Positions 26,996 through 35,863 of a stretch of 64,000 nucleotides of DNA are shown here, piece after piece (within the stretch, counting starts at the first letter, position 1; each line of letters begins with the position of its first letter). Both the position numbers and the translations under genes were made by a program. The DNA comes from Anatilimnocola aggregata. GTDB lineage: Bacteria; Planctomycetota; Planctomycetia; Pirellulales; Pirellulaceae. Under the pieces are notes generated by a model, which had not been told where the DNA came from, ran no database searches, and saw only the letters and a program-made list of their open reading frames with translations. Location: the NCBI RefSeq assembly GCF_007747655.1, contig NZ_CP036274.1:7564001-7628000 (forward strand). The letters run 5' to 3'.

Positions 26996-28048
26996 ATGTA
27001 CCGTAATTGGCTCCTGCTGTTGGTCGTCGCGCTGGGCTTGGCATTATCGTCGCCGGCGGTTTTCACCTCGCAGCAGACTCTGGCGAATCAAGACGCAGCT
27101 GGTGACGCCTTGCCGGAGGGCAAAGACGCGGCAGATGTCGTCCAGCAGATTCAGCAGCAGCTGTTCATGAAGGGGCTCGAAGGAATCGATACCTTCAACA
27201 AGCAGAAGGCCGCCTTTTATAGGAAGTACGCCGACGATCCGGCCCGCTGGCAACTCAAGTTGGTCGAAGTGCAAGTGGCTATGGTCAGTGGCAAGGCAAA
27301 CGAAGCCACCGCACTCTTGAAAGAGATCGAAGCCGCCAAAGACGCACCCGAAATGGTGAAGGGGAATGCCAGCGCGTTTCACTTGCAAGGACAAGCCCGC
27401 GACGTAATGGCTGGCAAGATCAAGCTGGACGATTTCGGTGCCCAAATCGAATCGCACCTGAAGAAGTATCCCCGGGTGCCAGCCAATCGCCAATTGGCGT
27501 ATATCCTGGTCGAAGCTTCGGCCGCTGATCCCGCGCAAGCCGAACAGCGGCTCACCGCGCTGGCCAACAACTCTTATTTGGCGATTGCCGACCTGGCCGA
27601 GAAGAAATTGAAGGTCGTGAAAATCCGCAAGGAACTAGCGAGCAAGCCACTGGAGCTGAGCTTCACGGCCGTTGATGGTCGCGAAGTCGATTTTGCGAAG
27701 CTGCGGGGCAAGGTTGTCCTGATCGACTTCTGGGCGACCTGGTGCGGGCCCTGCATGGCCGAAGTTCCAAACGTGGTGCAGATCTATAAAAAGCTGCACG
27801 ACAAGGGCTTTGAAATTGTGGGCGTCTCGCTCGACAGCGACAAAGAAAAGCTGATCCAGGTAGCCAAGGAAAACGAGATGTCTTGGCCTCATCAATTCGA
27901 TGGTAAGGGCTGGGAGAACGAGCTCGCCCAGAAGTACGGCGTGCAATCGATTCCTGAAATGTGGCTGGTCAATAAGAAGGGAATCATGAGAGTCTTCAAC
28001 CGCAGCCAGAACTTGGGCGAAGAAGTCGAGAAGCTGCTGGCCGAGTGA
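26996..28048 (+). CDS. Exported TlpA/ResA-like thioredoxin-fold protein with helical N-terminal domain
   Basis: The product is 350 residues from the ATG at 26996, preceded by GGAG at a suitable distance; an upstream start at 26954 is less likely. A signal peptide (WLLLLVVALGLALSSPA) is followed by a helical, TPR-like region (about 45-210) and a C-terminal thioredoxin domain (about 215-350) with active site W249-CGPC (C250, C253), DFWATWCGPC context and the cis-proline region SIPEMW. Such proteins reduce disulfides outside the cytoplasmic membrane, for example during cytochrome c maturation, or act as peroxiredoxin-like enzymes. The many c-type haem motifs encoded nearby would need such a reductase; that link is inference. 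Confidence 0.9.
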   Translation: MYRNWLLLLVVALGLALSSPAVFTSQQTLANQDAAGDALPEGKDAADVVQQIQQQLFMKGLEGIDTFNKQKAAFYRKYADDPARWQLKLVEVQVAMVSGKANEATALLKEIEAAKDAPEMVKGNASAFHLQGQARDVMAGKIKLDDFGAQIESHLKKYPRVPANRQLAYILVEASAADPAQAEQRLTALANNSYLAIADLAEKKLKVVKIRKELASKPLELSFTAVDGREVDFAKLRGKVVLIDFWATWCGPCMAEVPNVVQIYKKLHDKGFEIVGVSLDSDKEKLIQVAKENEMSWPHQFDGKGWENELAQKYGVQSIPEMWLVNKKGIMRVFNRSQNLGEEVEKLLAE

Positions 28049-28298
28049 GGTCATTGCAGATTGAGGGAATTGGCGGTTTGTCGCCTTTCCCTCTCCGCTT
28101 GGTGCCAGCCCCTGGCAAAAGCCGCTAGCACGGGCAAATGTTGGGCTAGAACTGCGGCAATCAGCGGCCAGGATTCATCTTTCCGCAATTCGCGGACGAA
28201 CCTAAGATTCCAGGGCGATCCTCAACTAGAGTGAGGATTGCTGGTGATCTACCAGGTTAGAGTGCTGATTGGAACTATTGCTGCTGAAGCAGGAGAGT

Positions 28299-28595
28299 AT
28301 GCCCGTGCATCATTTTCGCATTGTTTGCGAAGACGTCGCCAAGGCTCGCCAGGTCGAGGTTTTGGTCGATTACACCGTGCTCGGCGGACTGGTTCAGGTT
28401 GGTGCGATTCGCCCGACAAAGGTTACGCTCTACGACGTCGCGACGAATAAGATTGCCCGGGAACTGCCTGTCTGGACTTCCACCGGCCGGCGTCTCCTCC
28501 GCCGCTCGTTCCTGAAAAATCGCTCGGGCTTCGTCGCGCTGCAGCACGAGATTCAAAGTCACTTCGAGCAACGCGAAGCGCTGACAGCTGTCTAG
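28299..28595 (+). CDS. Small conserved hypothetical protein
   Basis: The product is 98 residues from the ATG at 28299, chosen because AGGAGAG lies immediately upstream; an earlier in-frame ATG at 28269 has no such site. The sequence is basic and soluble, starting MPVHHFRIVCEDVAKARQ, with a strand-rich centre and a helical C-terminus ending in FEQREALTAV. No signal peptide and no recognised family. It ends 22 bases before the convergent acyl-CoA synthetase gene. Confidence 0.65.
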   Translation: MPVHHFRIVCEDVAKARQVEVLVDYTVLGGLVQVGAIRPTKVTLYDVATNKIARELPVWTSTGRRLLRRSFLKNRSGFVALQHEIQSHFEQREALTAV

Positions 28596-28617
28596 ATTTG
28601 GCACGCGGCACAACCGC

Positions 28618-30291
28618 TTAGGCCATGTCCTGCTCTTTCAGTCCGAGTTCTTCTTTCATGATTTCGCGGATGCGAAATTTTTGGATCTTGCCGGTCACGG
28701 TTTGCGGAAACGCCTCGACAAATTTGACGTAGCGAGGCGTTTTGTAGTGCGCCAGTTTCTGCCTGCAATACTGGCGAATCTCGTCTTCTGTTGCGGTCTG
28801 TCCGGCACGTAGCTTAATCCAGGCGCACAGTTCTTCGGTGTATTTGGGATCAGGTACGCCGACCACCGCAGCTTGCTCGACGGCCGGGTGGGTGAAGAGG
28901 AACTCTTCGATCTCTCGCGGATAAATGTTCTCGCCGCCACGAATCACCAGATCCTTCAAGCGGCCGGTGATCTTGTAATAGCCGTTGGGCAAGCGAACCG
29001 CGAGATCACCAGTGTGCAGCCAGCCGTCGGCGTCGATAGCACTCGCAGTTGCTTCAGGATTGTTGTAGTAGCCGAGCATGACGCCGTGACCACGGGCACA
29101 AAGCTCTCCCTGCTGGTTGTCTGGCAGAGTTTTGCCAGTTTCGGGTTCGACGATCTTCACGTCCCAGCCCGGCAGCGGCCGGCCGACAGTCTCGACCCGC
29201 AGGGCAACATCATCGTCGCAGCGGGTCTGCGTAATGACCGGCGAAGCTTCGGTTTGACCATAAGCAATCGTTAAGTCGGGGACCCCGAACTTATCGCTAA
29301 CTTGTTTCATTACTTCGATCGGGCACGGACTGCCTGACATGATGCCGGTGCGTAACGAAGTCAAATCTCTTCCCGCTAGCGTGGGGCATTGCAGCTGCGC
29401 GATGTACATGGTTGGCACGCCATAGACGGCGGTCGCTCGCTCTTTCTCCATCGCCTCCAAAGTAGCCTGGGGTTGAAAGTACTCGGCGGGAATGATCATC
29501 GCTGCACCATGGACGGCACACGCGAGTGTGCCTAGGACGCAGCCGAAGCAGTGATAAAAGGGAACGGGAATGCAGAGCCGATCCTGCTCCGTCATCCGCT
29601 GGCAGTTGCCAACGTAATAAGCATTGAGGAGCAAGTTGCGATGGCTGAGCATCGCCGCCTTGGGAAAGCCAGTGGTTCCCGACGTGTACTGAATGTTGAT
29701 CGCCTGGTTGCAACGCGTGGCTTCCTCTCGGGCGTGCAGTTGCTCGGCTGATATGCTGTCTGCCAGTTTCAGCAACCCGGGCCAACTGAGCATGGTTGCC
29801 GGCGGCGAATCACATAGGGCAACCACGCGCCGCAGTTTGGGGAAATTGGCGCAATGGATCAGGCCATCGCTCGTTGCTGCCAGTTCAGGGCAGATTTCGC
29901 CCAGCATGGCGAAATAGTCGGAAGTCTTGAACTTCTCCACCAGCATGAGCGCGACGGAATCGCTCTGCCTGAGAACGTATTCCAGTTCGAACGGGCGATA
30001 GGCTGGATTAATATTAACCAGCACGACGCCGATGCGGGCCGTGGCGAATTGCAGCAGCACCCACTGCGGGACGTTCGTAGCCCACAGAGCCAAGTGCTCG
30101 CCATGTTGCATGCCCAGGGCAATCAGGCCGCGGGCTACGCGGTCTACATCGGCATCGAACTGCTGCCAGGTCCACCTGCGATCTGTCTGGGGGAACACGA
30201 GGGCATCGTGCGTGGGAAACTTGCGCGCGGTCTCACGCAGCACTTGTCCCATCGTCAAACCATCGACCCACGGAGTATCAGCCACCGCCAT
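28618..30291 (-). CDS. AMP-forming acyl-CoA synthetase (fatty-acid-CoA ligase type)
   Basis: ANL-superfamily adenylating enzyme that activates a carboxylate as acyl-AMP and transfers it to CoA. The 557 residues match the family. Motifs in order: P-loop YTSGTTGFPKAA at 202-213, FYHCFG near 245, GQTEASP at 345-351, GWLHTGDLA at 423-431, RLKDLVIRGGENIYP near 444-458, and the C-terminal catalytic lysine K535 in TGKIQK. No membrane segment. It resembles medium/long-chain fatty acyl-CoA synthetases; exact substrate unknown. It lies 51 bases downstream of the LptF/G-like gene on the same strand, so possibly co-transcribed, and convergent to the small gene at 28299. Confidence 0.93.
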   Translation of the reverse strand: MAVADTPWVDGLTMGQVLRETARKFPTHDALVFPQTDRRWTWQQFDADVDRVARGLIALGMQHGEHLALWATNVPQWVLLQFATARIGVVLVNINPAYRPFELEYVLRQSDSVALMLVEKFKTSDYFAMLGEICPELAATSDGLIHCANFPKLRRVVALCDSPPATMLSWPGLLKLADSISAEQLHAREEATRCNQAINIQYTSGTTGFPKAAMLSHRNLLLNAYYVGNCQRMTEQDRLCIPVPFYHCFGCVLGTLACAVHGAAMIIPAEYFQPQATLEAMEKERATAVYGVPTMYIAQLQCPTLAGRDLTSLRTGIMSGSPCPIEVMKQVSDKFGVPDLTIAYGQTEASPVITQTRCDDDVALRVETVGRPLPGWDVKIVEPETGKTLPDNQQGELCARGHGVMLGYYNNPEATASAIDADGWLHTGDLAVRLPNGYYKITGRLKDLVIRGGENIYPREIEEFLFTHPAVEQAAVVGVPDPKYTEELCAWIKLRAGQTATEDEIRQYCRQKLAHYKTPRYVKFVEAFPQTVTGKIQKFRIREIMKEELGLKEQDMA

Positions 30292-30342
30292 CGGCTTACC
30301 TCTTTGGCATTGATGCGCGGCGTTTCCAAGTGAGTCAGTCAG

Positions 30343-31482
30343 CTAGTCCCACAGCGGCCGCGCAACCGTGAAGGCAATGGGGCCGAAGATCATCAGGGGC
30401 ATCCAAGCTGCGACCGTGGGCCGCAGCAGGAAGTTGTTCCCCAATCCCTGGCAGATGAGGGAGACGATAAAGAACGTCGCCATCAGCCCGAGACAGACTC
30501 CGCCCGCTACGAAAATATTACGGCTGGCGCGGCCAAGTACCAGCGGCAATCCGAGAAAAACCAGCACGATGTCGAGGAGCGGTTTGACAAACCGGCCGTG
30601 CATGGTCACCAGGATATCTGCTCCCGATTGCAGTGAACGGTTCTTTAAGCCGTGGACGAGTTCCTTGGTCGACAGGTTTTGCCGCCAGCCATTGCCGAGG
30701 GCAAACTGCTCGAACGTGACGACGCTTACCACAAAGCATTCGTCGGGCTTGAGCCAGGGAGTATCGCGGGGGCTGAGCAGGATTGGCTCGCCAGCGATAA
30801 GGAGCGTACCAAGGCTAGCAAGGTTTGCCGGCTGCTTCACTCCGCTCAGCAAGTAGCCGGCCGGACGACCTTGGTCCACCGGCAAGTACCAGGCGGAGTC
30901 AGCTGTAATCTGTCTTCCCCAAGTGGCAAACTCTGGCGAGAGGAGACGAAACATAGGTCCTTCAATTCTCTTCTCCTTGCCAATTGTTTTCTTGCCCGAG
31001 AGCAGAACATCACTGCGTGGATCGAACTGCGGTGTGCAGTTCTTCGCCTTGTCGCCACGCCAATCTTGAGCGTTGCGCGCTAATTGGGAACGGAACGAGG
31101 GGAGCCAAACTTCGCGATTGGCCACGCCCAGGCCCGCAACAATCAGCGTGCAAAAGAAGATGGGGCGCAGGACTCGCGTCGGGCGAATACCTGCCGAGAG
31201 AATTGCCGTCAGTTCCTGCGTTCCCTGCAGCCAGGTGACGGCGAAGATCGCAGCACTGGCGGCCAGAATGCCGGCAGTCTTATCGAACACCCACAGCAAC
31301 CGCGGGCCGTAATAGTCTGCGAGTAGGTGGGGGACCTTGAAGCGGTAGTCGGCGGAGTTGGCAATGTGCTCTTCGAGGTTGGCAAAGACATCGACGAGCA
31401 TATACATGCCCGCCATTACCAGAAAAGACATGAGCAGGGCCTTCAAATAGAGGCCAAGTACATAGCGGTCGATGAGCGTCAT
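30343..31482 (-). CDS. LptF/LptG-family LPS export permease
   Basis: The product is 379 residues from the ATG at 31482 (MTLIDRYVLGLYLK); a longer frame to 31671 adds polar sequence with no family character. Three N-terminal membrane segments (about 15-37, 60-85 and 95-120), a periplasmic beta-jellyroll-like domain (about 125-285), and three C-terminal membrane segments ending GPIAFTVARPLWD give the YjgP/YjgQ (LptF/LptG) topology. IDRYVLG at the start is characteristic. In the Lpt system LptF and LptG form the inner-membrane channel with the LptB ATPase and pass LPS to LptC and LptA. Together with kdsC/kdsD and the OstA-like gene it shows that this organism builds and exports Kdo-type LPS. Whether it is F or G cannot be told. 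Confidence 0.88.
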   Translation of the reverse strand: MTLIDRYVLGLYLKALLMSFLVMAGMYMLVDVFANLEEHIANSADYRFKVPHLLADYYGPRLLWVFDKTAGILAASAAIFAVTWLQGTQELTAILSAGIRPTRVLRPIFFCTLIVAGLGVANREVWLPSFRSQLARNAQDWRGDKAKNCTPQFDPRSDVLLSGKKTIGKEKRIEGPMFRLLSPEFATWGRQITADSAWYLPVDQGRPAGYLLSGVKQPANLASLGTLLIAGEPILLSPRDTPWLKPDECFVVSVVTFEQFALGNGWRQNLSTKELVHGLKNRSLQSGADILVTMHGRFVKPLLDIVLVFLGLPLVLGRASRNIFVAGGVCLGLMATFFIVSLICQGLGNNFLLRPTVAAWMPLMIFGPIAFTVARPLWD

Positions 31483-31750
31483 ACGAAAATCCTTCTCGGG
31501 CCAAACCCAGCCATCCTGGCGGGGCAATCGACAGCTTCTGCGTGAGAAATCGGGAGTTACCGCGGAAGTTTGGTTTTTTGCTGCCAACCGGTCAAGACGA
31601 ATTGGGTTGCTAGCGAAGTTGACACAGCCCCGGTGCCCGTTTCCGCCATGCAAGCCTTTGCGGAATTCCATTGATTTTGCGACATCAATCGGTAACAGTA
31701 GATACGTTCTCGCCCCGCCCTCCCAATCTCACCACCCTGGAGCGCTCCCG

Positions 31751-32056
31751 ATGGATCAGAAATTCGATGTCCCTCCCCAGGCGGAGATTCGCCTGACTGG
31801 CCAGCGAGTGGAGCGCGGTCCTGTAAAGAACGACTGGGGCCTGCGATTGCAGTGGGAAGTTCGCCACAACGGCAAAGTGGTTGCTACTCCACCAGCGCGG
31901 GCTGACGTTGCTTATGAGCATGCAGCGAGCGAGGCCGGTACGTATGAGATCGTGCTGCAGACCTGGCAATATATCGACTACAAAAAGAAGCCCGACGGCG
32001 AATTCATTAACAGCAAGTTCATCGATATTTCGAACAAGGTGAGCTACTCGATCTGA
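31751..32056 (+). CDS. Small hypothetical protein opening the exported cluster
   Basis: The product is 101 residues from the ATG at 31751 (MDQKFDVPPQAEIRLTG). A longer frame extends upstream to 31472 but overlaps the 5' region of the divergent LptF/G-like gene and lacks family-like sequence. The product is strand-rich with an Ig-like look (WGLRLQWEVRHNGKVV, AGTYEIVLQTWQYI) and no signal peptide, so it appears cytoplasmic unless exported by another route. It is 55 bases upstream of the DUF1501 gene on the same strand, and may be its first operon partner. No family recognised. Confidence 0.7.
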   Translation: MDQKFDVPPQAEIRLTGQRVERGPVKNDWGLRLQWEVRHNGKVVATPPARADVAYEHAASEAGTYEIVLQTWQYIDYKKKPDGEFINSKFIDISNKVSYSI

Positions 32057-32111
32057 CGGTTGCCTCCCCACCCTCACCTCTCGCCTTCCGCCCACTTGGA
32101 GTTCCCTCCCG

Positions 32112-33491
32112 ATGTTCAATATTGGCGAAGTTCCAGTTCCTGTGTGCCACGGCGTTACCCGCCGCAGTTTTCTGCAAGTTGGCACCACTGGCCTGGCGGG
32201 AATGACCTTGCCATCGCTGATGAACCTGCAAGCGCAGGGCGCGGTGGGCATTGGTGGCGGCAAGATCAAAAACTGCATCACGATCTTTCTCGTTGGTTCG
32301 CCCGGGCATCTCGACACTTGGGACATGAAGCCCGATGCACCTGCAGAGATTCGGGGCAAGTTTCAACCGATCAGCACGAATGTCGCTGGAATTCAGATTT
32401 GCGAACATTTTCCGCTGATGTCGCGCATGATGGACAAGGTCGCTCTCGTCCGCAGCTTGCACCACAAAACGGGGTCGACGCACGAAAATGGTCAGCGCTG
32501 GATGATGACCGGCCATGAGTTCAACGCCGATAGCGTGAAGCCTCACAGCGGCAGCGTGATCTCCCGCGTTTTCGGCCAGAAGAGCGAACTGCCAGCCAAT
32601 GTGATTCTCCCCGCACCCATTGGCAACACGGGCGCAGGTCCGTTGCACGGTCAGTCCGCTGCCTATCTTGGTAGCGCTCACGAACCCTTCTTTCTCAACA
32701 GCGATCCTGCTCGTCCTGACTTCAAGGTGGCCGATCTGGAGCCTCCCAAGGGGCTATCGGAATTTCGGCTCGATGCGCGTCAGAAATTGCTCGGTCAACT
32801 CGACGCCATGCAGCGGCGCACAGAGACCCGCAGCACGCAGATGCACGACAGTTCGTACGAACGGGCCTTCCGACTGCTGACTTCGCCCAAAGCGAAGGAA
32901 GCGCTCGATTTGAACAAGGAAGCTGATACGCTGCGCGATCGCTATGGGCGTAACACGTTTGGCCAAAGCTGTCTGATGGCGCGCCGGTTGATTGAAGGGG
33001 GCGTGCGATACGTGACGGTGAATCACTTCGACACCGTCTTTAATCTTACATGCTGGGACATGCACGCCGACGGCGGCGGGCTGAACAACACCTACCTCGA
33101 CTACGAGCGCCATCTCTGCCCGCAGTTCGATTTGGCCTTTACGGCCTTGATCGAAGACCTCGATCAACGGGGCCTGCTACAAGAAACGGTCGTTGCCGTG
33201 CTGAGCGAAATGGGGCGAACGCCGCGCATCAACCCGCGCGGTGGTCGCGATCATTATCCAAGTGCCTGGACCAACTTCCTGTGCGGTGGCAACATTCGGG
33301 GTGGGCAGGTCGTCGGCTCGACCGATAAGCAAGGTGCGCGGCCGAATGATAATCCCGTCGAGCCGCCACAAATGCTGGCCTCGATCTATCACGGCATGGG
33401 GATCAATCTCGATACCACCATGATGCCCGGGCCCGGCGAACGTCCGGTTCGCTTGATCGAAGCTGAACCCATTCGCCAACTTTTCGCTTAG
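32112..33491 (+). CDS. DUF1501 family exported protein (twin-arginine leader), copy 1
   Basis: The product is 459 residues. The N-terminus carries a twin-arginine leader (TRRSFLQVG followed by a hydrophobic stretch), so export is probably as a folded, cofactor-bearing protein. The body has the DUF1501 signatures: HLDTWDMKPDAP, LVRSLHHKTGSTHENG, FGQSCLMARRLIE, WDMHADGG and LSEMGRTPRIN. DUF1501 is related to alkaline-phosphatase/sulfatase-like folds; the His/Asp-rich motifs fit a metal site, but the reaction is not known. It heads a co-directional series leading to a DUF1549/DUF1553 protein, the partner family with which DUF1501 is found next to each other in planctomycetes. Confidence 0.94.
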   Translation: MFNIGEVPVPVCHGVTRRSFLQVGTTGLAGMTLPSLMNLQAQGAVGIGGGKIKNCITIFLVGSPGHLDTWDMKPDAPAEIRGKFQPISTNVAGIQICEHFPLMSRMMDKVALVRSLHHKTGSTHENGQRWMMTGHEFNADSVKPHSGSVISRVFGQKSELPANVILPAPIGNTGAGPLHGQSAAYLGSAHEPFFLNSDPARPDFKVADLEPPKGLSEFRLDARQKLLGQLDAMQRRTETRSTQMHDSSYERAFRLLTSPKAKEALDLNKEADTLRDRYGRNTFGQSCLMARRLIEGGVRYVTVNHFDTVFNLTCWDMHADGGGLNNTYLDYERHLCPQFDLAFTALIEDLDQRGLLQETVVAVLSEMGRTPRINPRGGRDHYPSAWTNFLCGGNIRGGQVVGSTDKQGARPNDNPVEPPQMLASIYHGMGINLDTTMMPGPGERPVRLIEAEPIRQLFA

Positions 33492-33517
33492 TCCAATCTT
33501 GCTCGAGGATCGAAGCG

Positions 33518-35863
33518 ATGGCTTTTGGTTTCGTAAAACACCGACCGATGCTGCGCGGTGCGCAATACTGGGGAGTGTTGTTCACGCTCGCTGCCACGAT
33601 CGCTGGCGGAGCAGAGCCTTCCCTGCGCGCGATCAGTGTCCGCGGGCTGCAAATCGGCGGGACGACCGAGTTGATCTGCGATGGAGATGATTTCTCGACC
33701 GAACCGCGTCTGCTGCTACCCTTCGCAGCTGAGCAGATCATCAAGCCGGGCAACACTGACAAGCGGGCAACGATCAGCGTGACGCTCGGCGATGACGTTC
33801 AGCCTGGCTATTATCAGCTGCGAATGGCGACCGCCGGAGGCCTTAGCCTGCCGGTGGTGATTGGTGTCGATCGTTTGCCGCAACTCGTGACGGCGGCAAG
33901 AATCGAACAACTCCCTGCTGCCTTGCACGGCAGCCTCGCAGGGAGCACCATTGCCGAGACACGGTTCGTCGGCAAAAAGGGAGATGCAGTCGCGGTGGAA
34001 ATCGAGGCCCAGCGAATCGGCAGCAAACTGCGCCCCGTGATTCATCTGGCGACGGCTGCGGGACGCCAATTGACTTGGTCCTGGCCGCAATCGACTCTGT
34101 TTGGCGATACGCGACTCGAAGCAATCCTGCCTGAGGACGGTGAATATCGCGTCACCTGGCACGACCTGGAATATGGCGGTGGTAACCCCGGTTTCTATCG
34201 CGTGAAGATCGGCCAATGGTCTCGCGTCGACCAGGTTTTTCCTCCAGTCATCAAAGCCGGCGAGGCGCAGTCTGTGGAACTGCTTACAGCCGGCGCTGGG
34301 GTAGTCAAGCAAACTGCAGGCCCCACGACCGAACCGATCGCACAACTCGCTTGGCCCACCATTGGGCAACAACAGACCGTGTTCAGCGGACCACGGCCGT
34401 TTGTGCGCATTAGCCCGCAGCGAGAACTGATTGAAGAAGCCGCTAAAGGTGAGCAATCGTTGCCAGATGGATCGCTAGGCATCAGCGGCCGGCTGTTGCA
34501 ACCGCAAGAGGAAGATCGTTATTCGCTGACGGTGACTCCAGGCGATAAGCTCAAGTTGGAAGTGACTGCGCAGCGGACGGGATCACCGGTGGACATCGGA
34601 TTGATTGTGCGCAATTCGCAGGGAGCCGTGCTAACACAAGCCGAAGATTCTCCCGGTTCGCTCGATCCGGTTTTAGAATACACGGTTCCCGACAAAGTAA
34701 CTTCACTCGTCGTCTGCGTCATCGATTCTCAAGGGCGCGGCGGCCCGCTGGCTGCCTACCATCTGCAGCTGAGTACTGCGACTGAACAAACTTCAACCAG
34801 CAACTTTCACCTCGCCACAAATGTGGAGCGGACAGCAATTCCCCGCAACGGTCGCTGGGTATTTCCCCTCTGGGTCGACCGGCGTGGCACGACCGGGCCA
34901 ATCGAAATCACTGCCCATGGTTTGCCGCCGGGGGTCACGCTACCAACCACAGTTATTCCTGCCGAAAGCGACGGCACACTGGTAACCCTGTCGGCCGATG
35001 GCAGCGAGGTAAGTGCTGAGCAACAGGCAACCATCACGCGCTGGCAGGGAACGGCCGGTGATCGTAAGCGAACCGTCGTCGTAAGAAATCATCCGCTAGA
35101 AGTTCTGCAGCCCTGGCTAGCCGAAGAAATTGCTCTGGCGCGAGCGAGTGCCTCGGCCGATGCGTTCACCATCGATTGGCGGGAGTTCCCGGAATCGGCA
35201 GTGCTGCAACCGACGGTCAAGTTGCCGCTGCCCATCAAGCTGACGCGGAACGAAGATAAGACAGCGGTTCGTTTGTCCCTCCTTACCAGCCAGTCGGTGA
35301 CGCTGGTTAATAAACAGCCCGATCCCCGTTCGACGCTGCGAGTTGAACGGGCGGTGGAACTCGGTGCCAAGCTGAACGACGGAGATTTAACCTTACTCGT
35401 TCCAGCGGAACTAGCCGGGCATGCTTACGACCTCGCCGTGCAAGCGGAACTCCTTTCAGCCGACAAGCAAAAAGTGCTGGCGACGGCGTTCACTCCTGTG
35501 CGTCGACTGCCGGTCCAACTACCCATTGAAGTTCAGCTGGCGAGTGGGCCCGTCATGGAAGTTAAACTCGAATTGCAAAAAGGTGGTACTCACAAAATCG
35601 ATGGCAAGATCAAGCGATCCGCAGGAAGCAGCGGCGACGTGGTGGTCAGCATCGCCGGCCTTCCGGCTGGCGTCCGCGCGGCTCCTATCACGCTGAAAGC
35701 AGATGCAACCGACTTTGTGCTCGAAGTTGTTTTTCCTGCCGCCCAACCAGTTGGCGAACTCGCCGGCCTTAGCCTCTCTGCCACGATCACTCCCGACCCC
35801 AAGCAGGCCAACGTGCGAGTGAAAAGTCGCGACGTTGAACTGAAATTGCAGGTGGTTCGATGA
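33518..35863 (+). CDS. Large secreted beta-rich protein of the DUF1501/DUF1549 cluster
   Basis: The product is 781 residues. A signal peptide (VLFTLAATIAGGAEP, about residues 19-33) is followed by a modular, strand-rich protein. The first domain (about 35-130) resembles an IPT/TIG-like fold (AISVRGLQIGGTTELICDG), then PPC-like segments (bacterial pre-peptidase C-terminal type), for example LLQPQEEDRYSLTVTPGDKL near 330 and again earlier (VEIEAQRIG). No catalytic motif. The start at 33518 is supported by GAGGA upstream. Its stop overlaps the next start by four bases (ATGA), so it is translationally coupled to the cytochrome gene. It probably acts as a periplasmic or surface binding partner. 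Confidence 0.85.
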   Translation: MAFGFVKHRPMLRGAQYWGVLFTLAATIAGGAEPSLRAISVRGLQIGGTTELICDGDDFSTEPRLLLPFAAEQIIKPGNTDKRATISVTLGDDVQPGYYQLRMATAGGLSLPVVIGVDRLPQLVTAARIEQLPAALHGSLAGSTIAETRFVGKKGDAVAVEIEAQRIGSKLRPVIHLATAAGRQLTWSWPQSTLFGDTRLEAILPEDGEYRVTWHDLEYGGGNPGFYRVKIGQWSRVDQVFPPVIKAGEAQSVELLTAGAGVVKQTAGPTTEPIAQLAWPTIGQQQTVFSGPRPFVRISPQRELIEEAAKGEQSLPDGSLGISGRLLQPQEEDRYSLTVTPGDKLKLEVTAQRTGSPVDIGLIVRNSQGAVLTQAEDSPGSLDPVLEYTVPDKVTSLVVCVIDSQGRGGPLAAYHLQLSTATEQTSTSNFHLATNVERTAIPRNGRWVFPLWVDRRGTTGPIEITAHGLPPGVTLPTTVIPAESDGTLVTLSADGSEVSAEQQATITRWQGTAGDRKRTVVVRNHPLEVLQPWLAEEIALARASASADAFTIDWREFPESAVLQPTVKLPLPIKLTRNEDKTAVRLSLLTSQSVTLVNKQPDPRSTLRVERAVELGAKLNDGDLTLLVPAELAGHAYDLAVQAELLSADKQKVLATAFTPVRRLPVQLPIEVQLASGPVMEVKLELQKGGTHKIDGKIKRSAGSSGDVVVSIAGLPAGVRAAPITLKADATDFVLEVVFPAAQPVGELAGLSLSATITPDPKQANVRVKSRDVELKLQVVR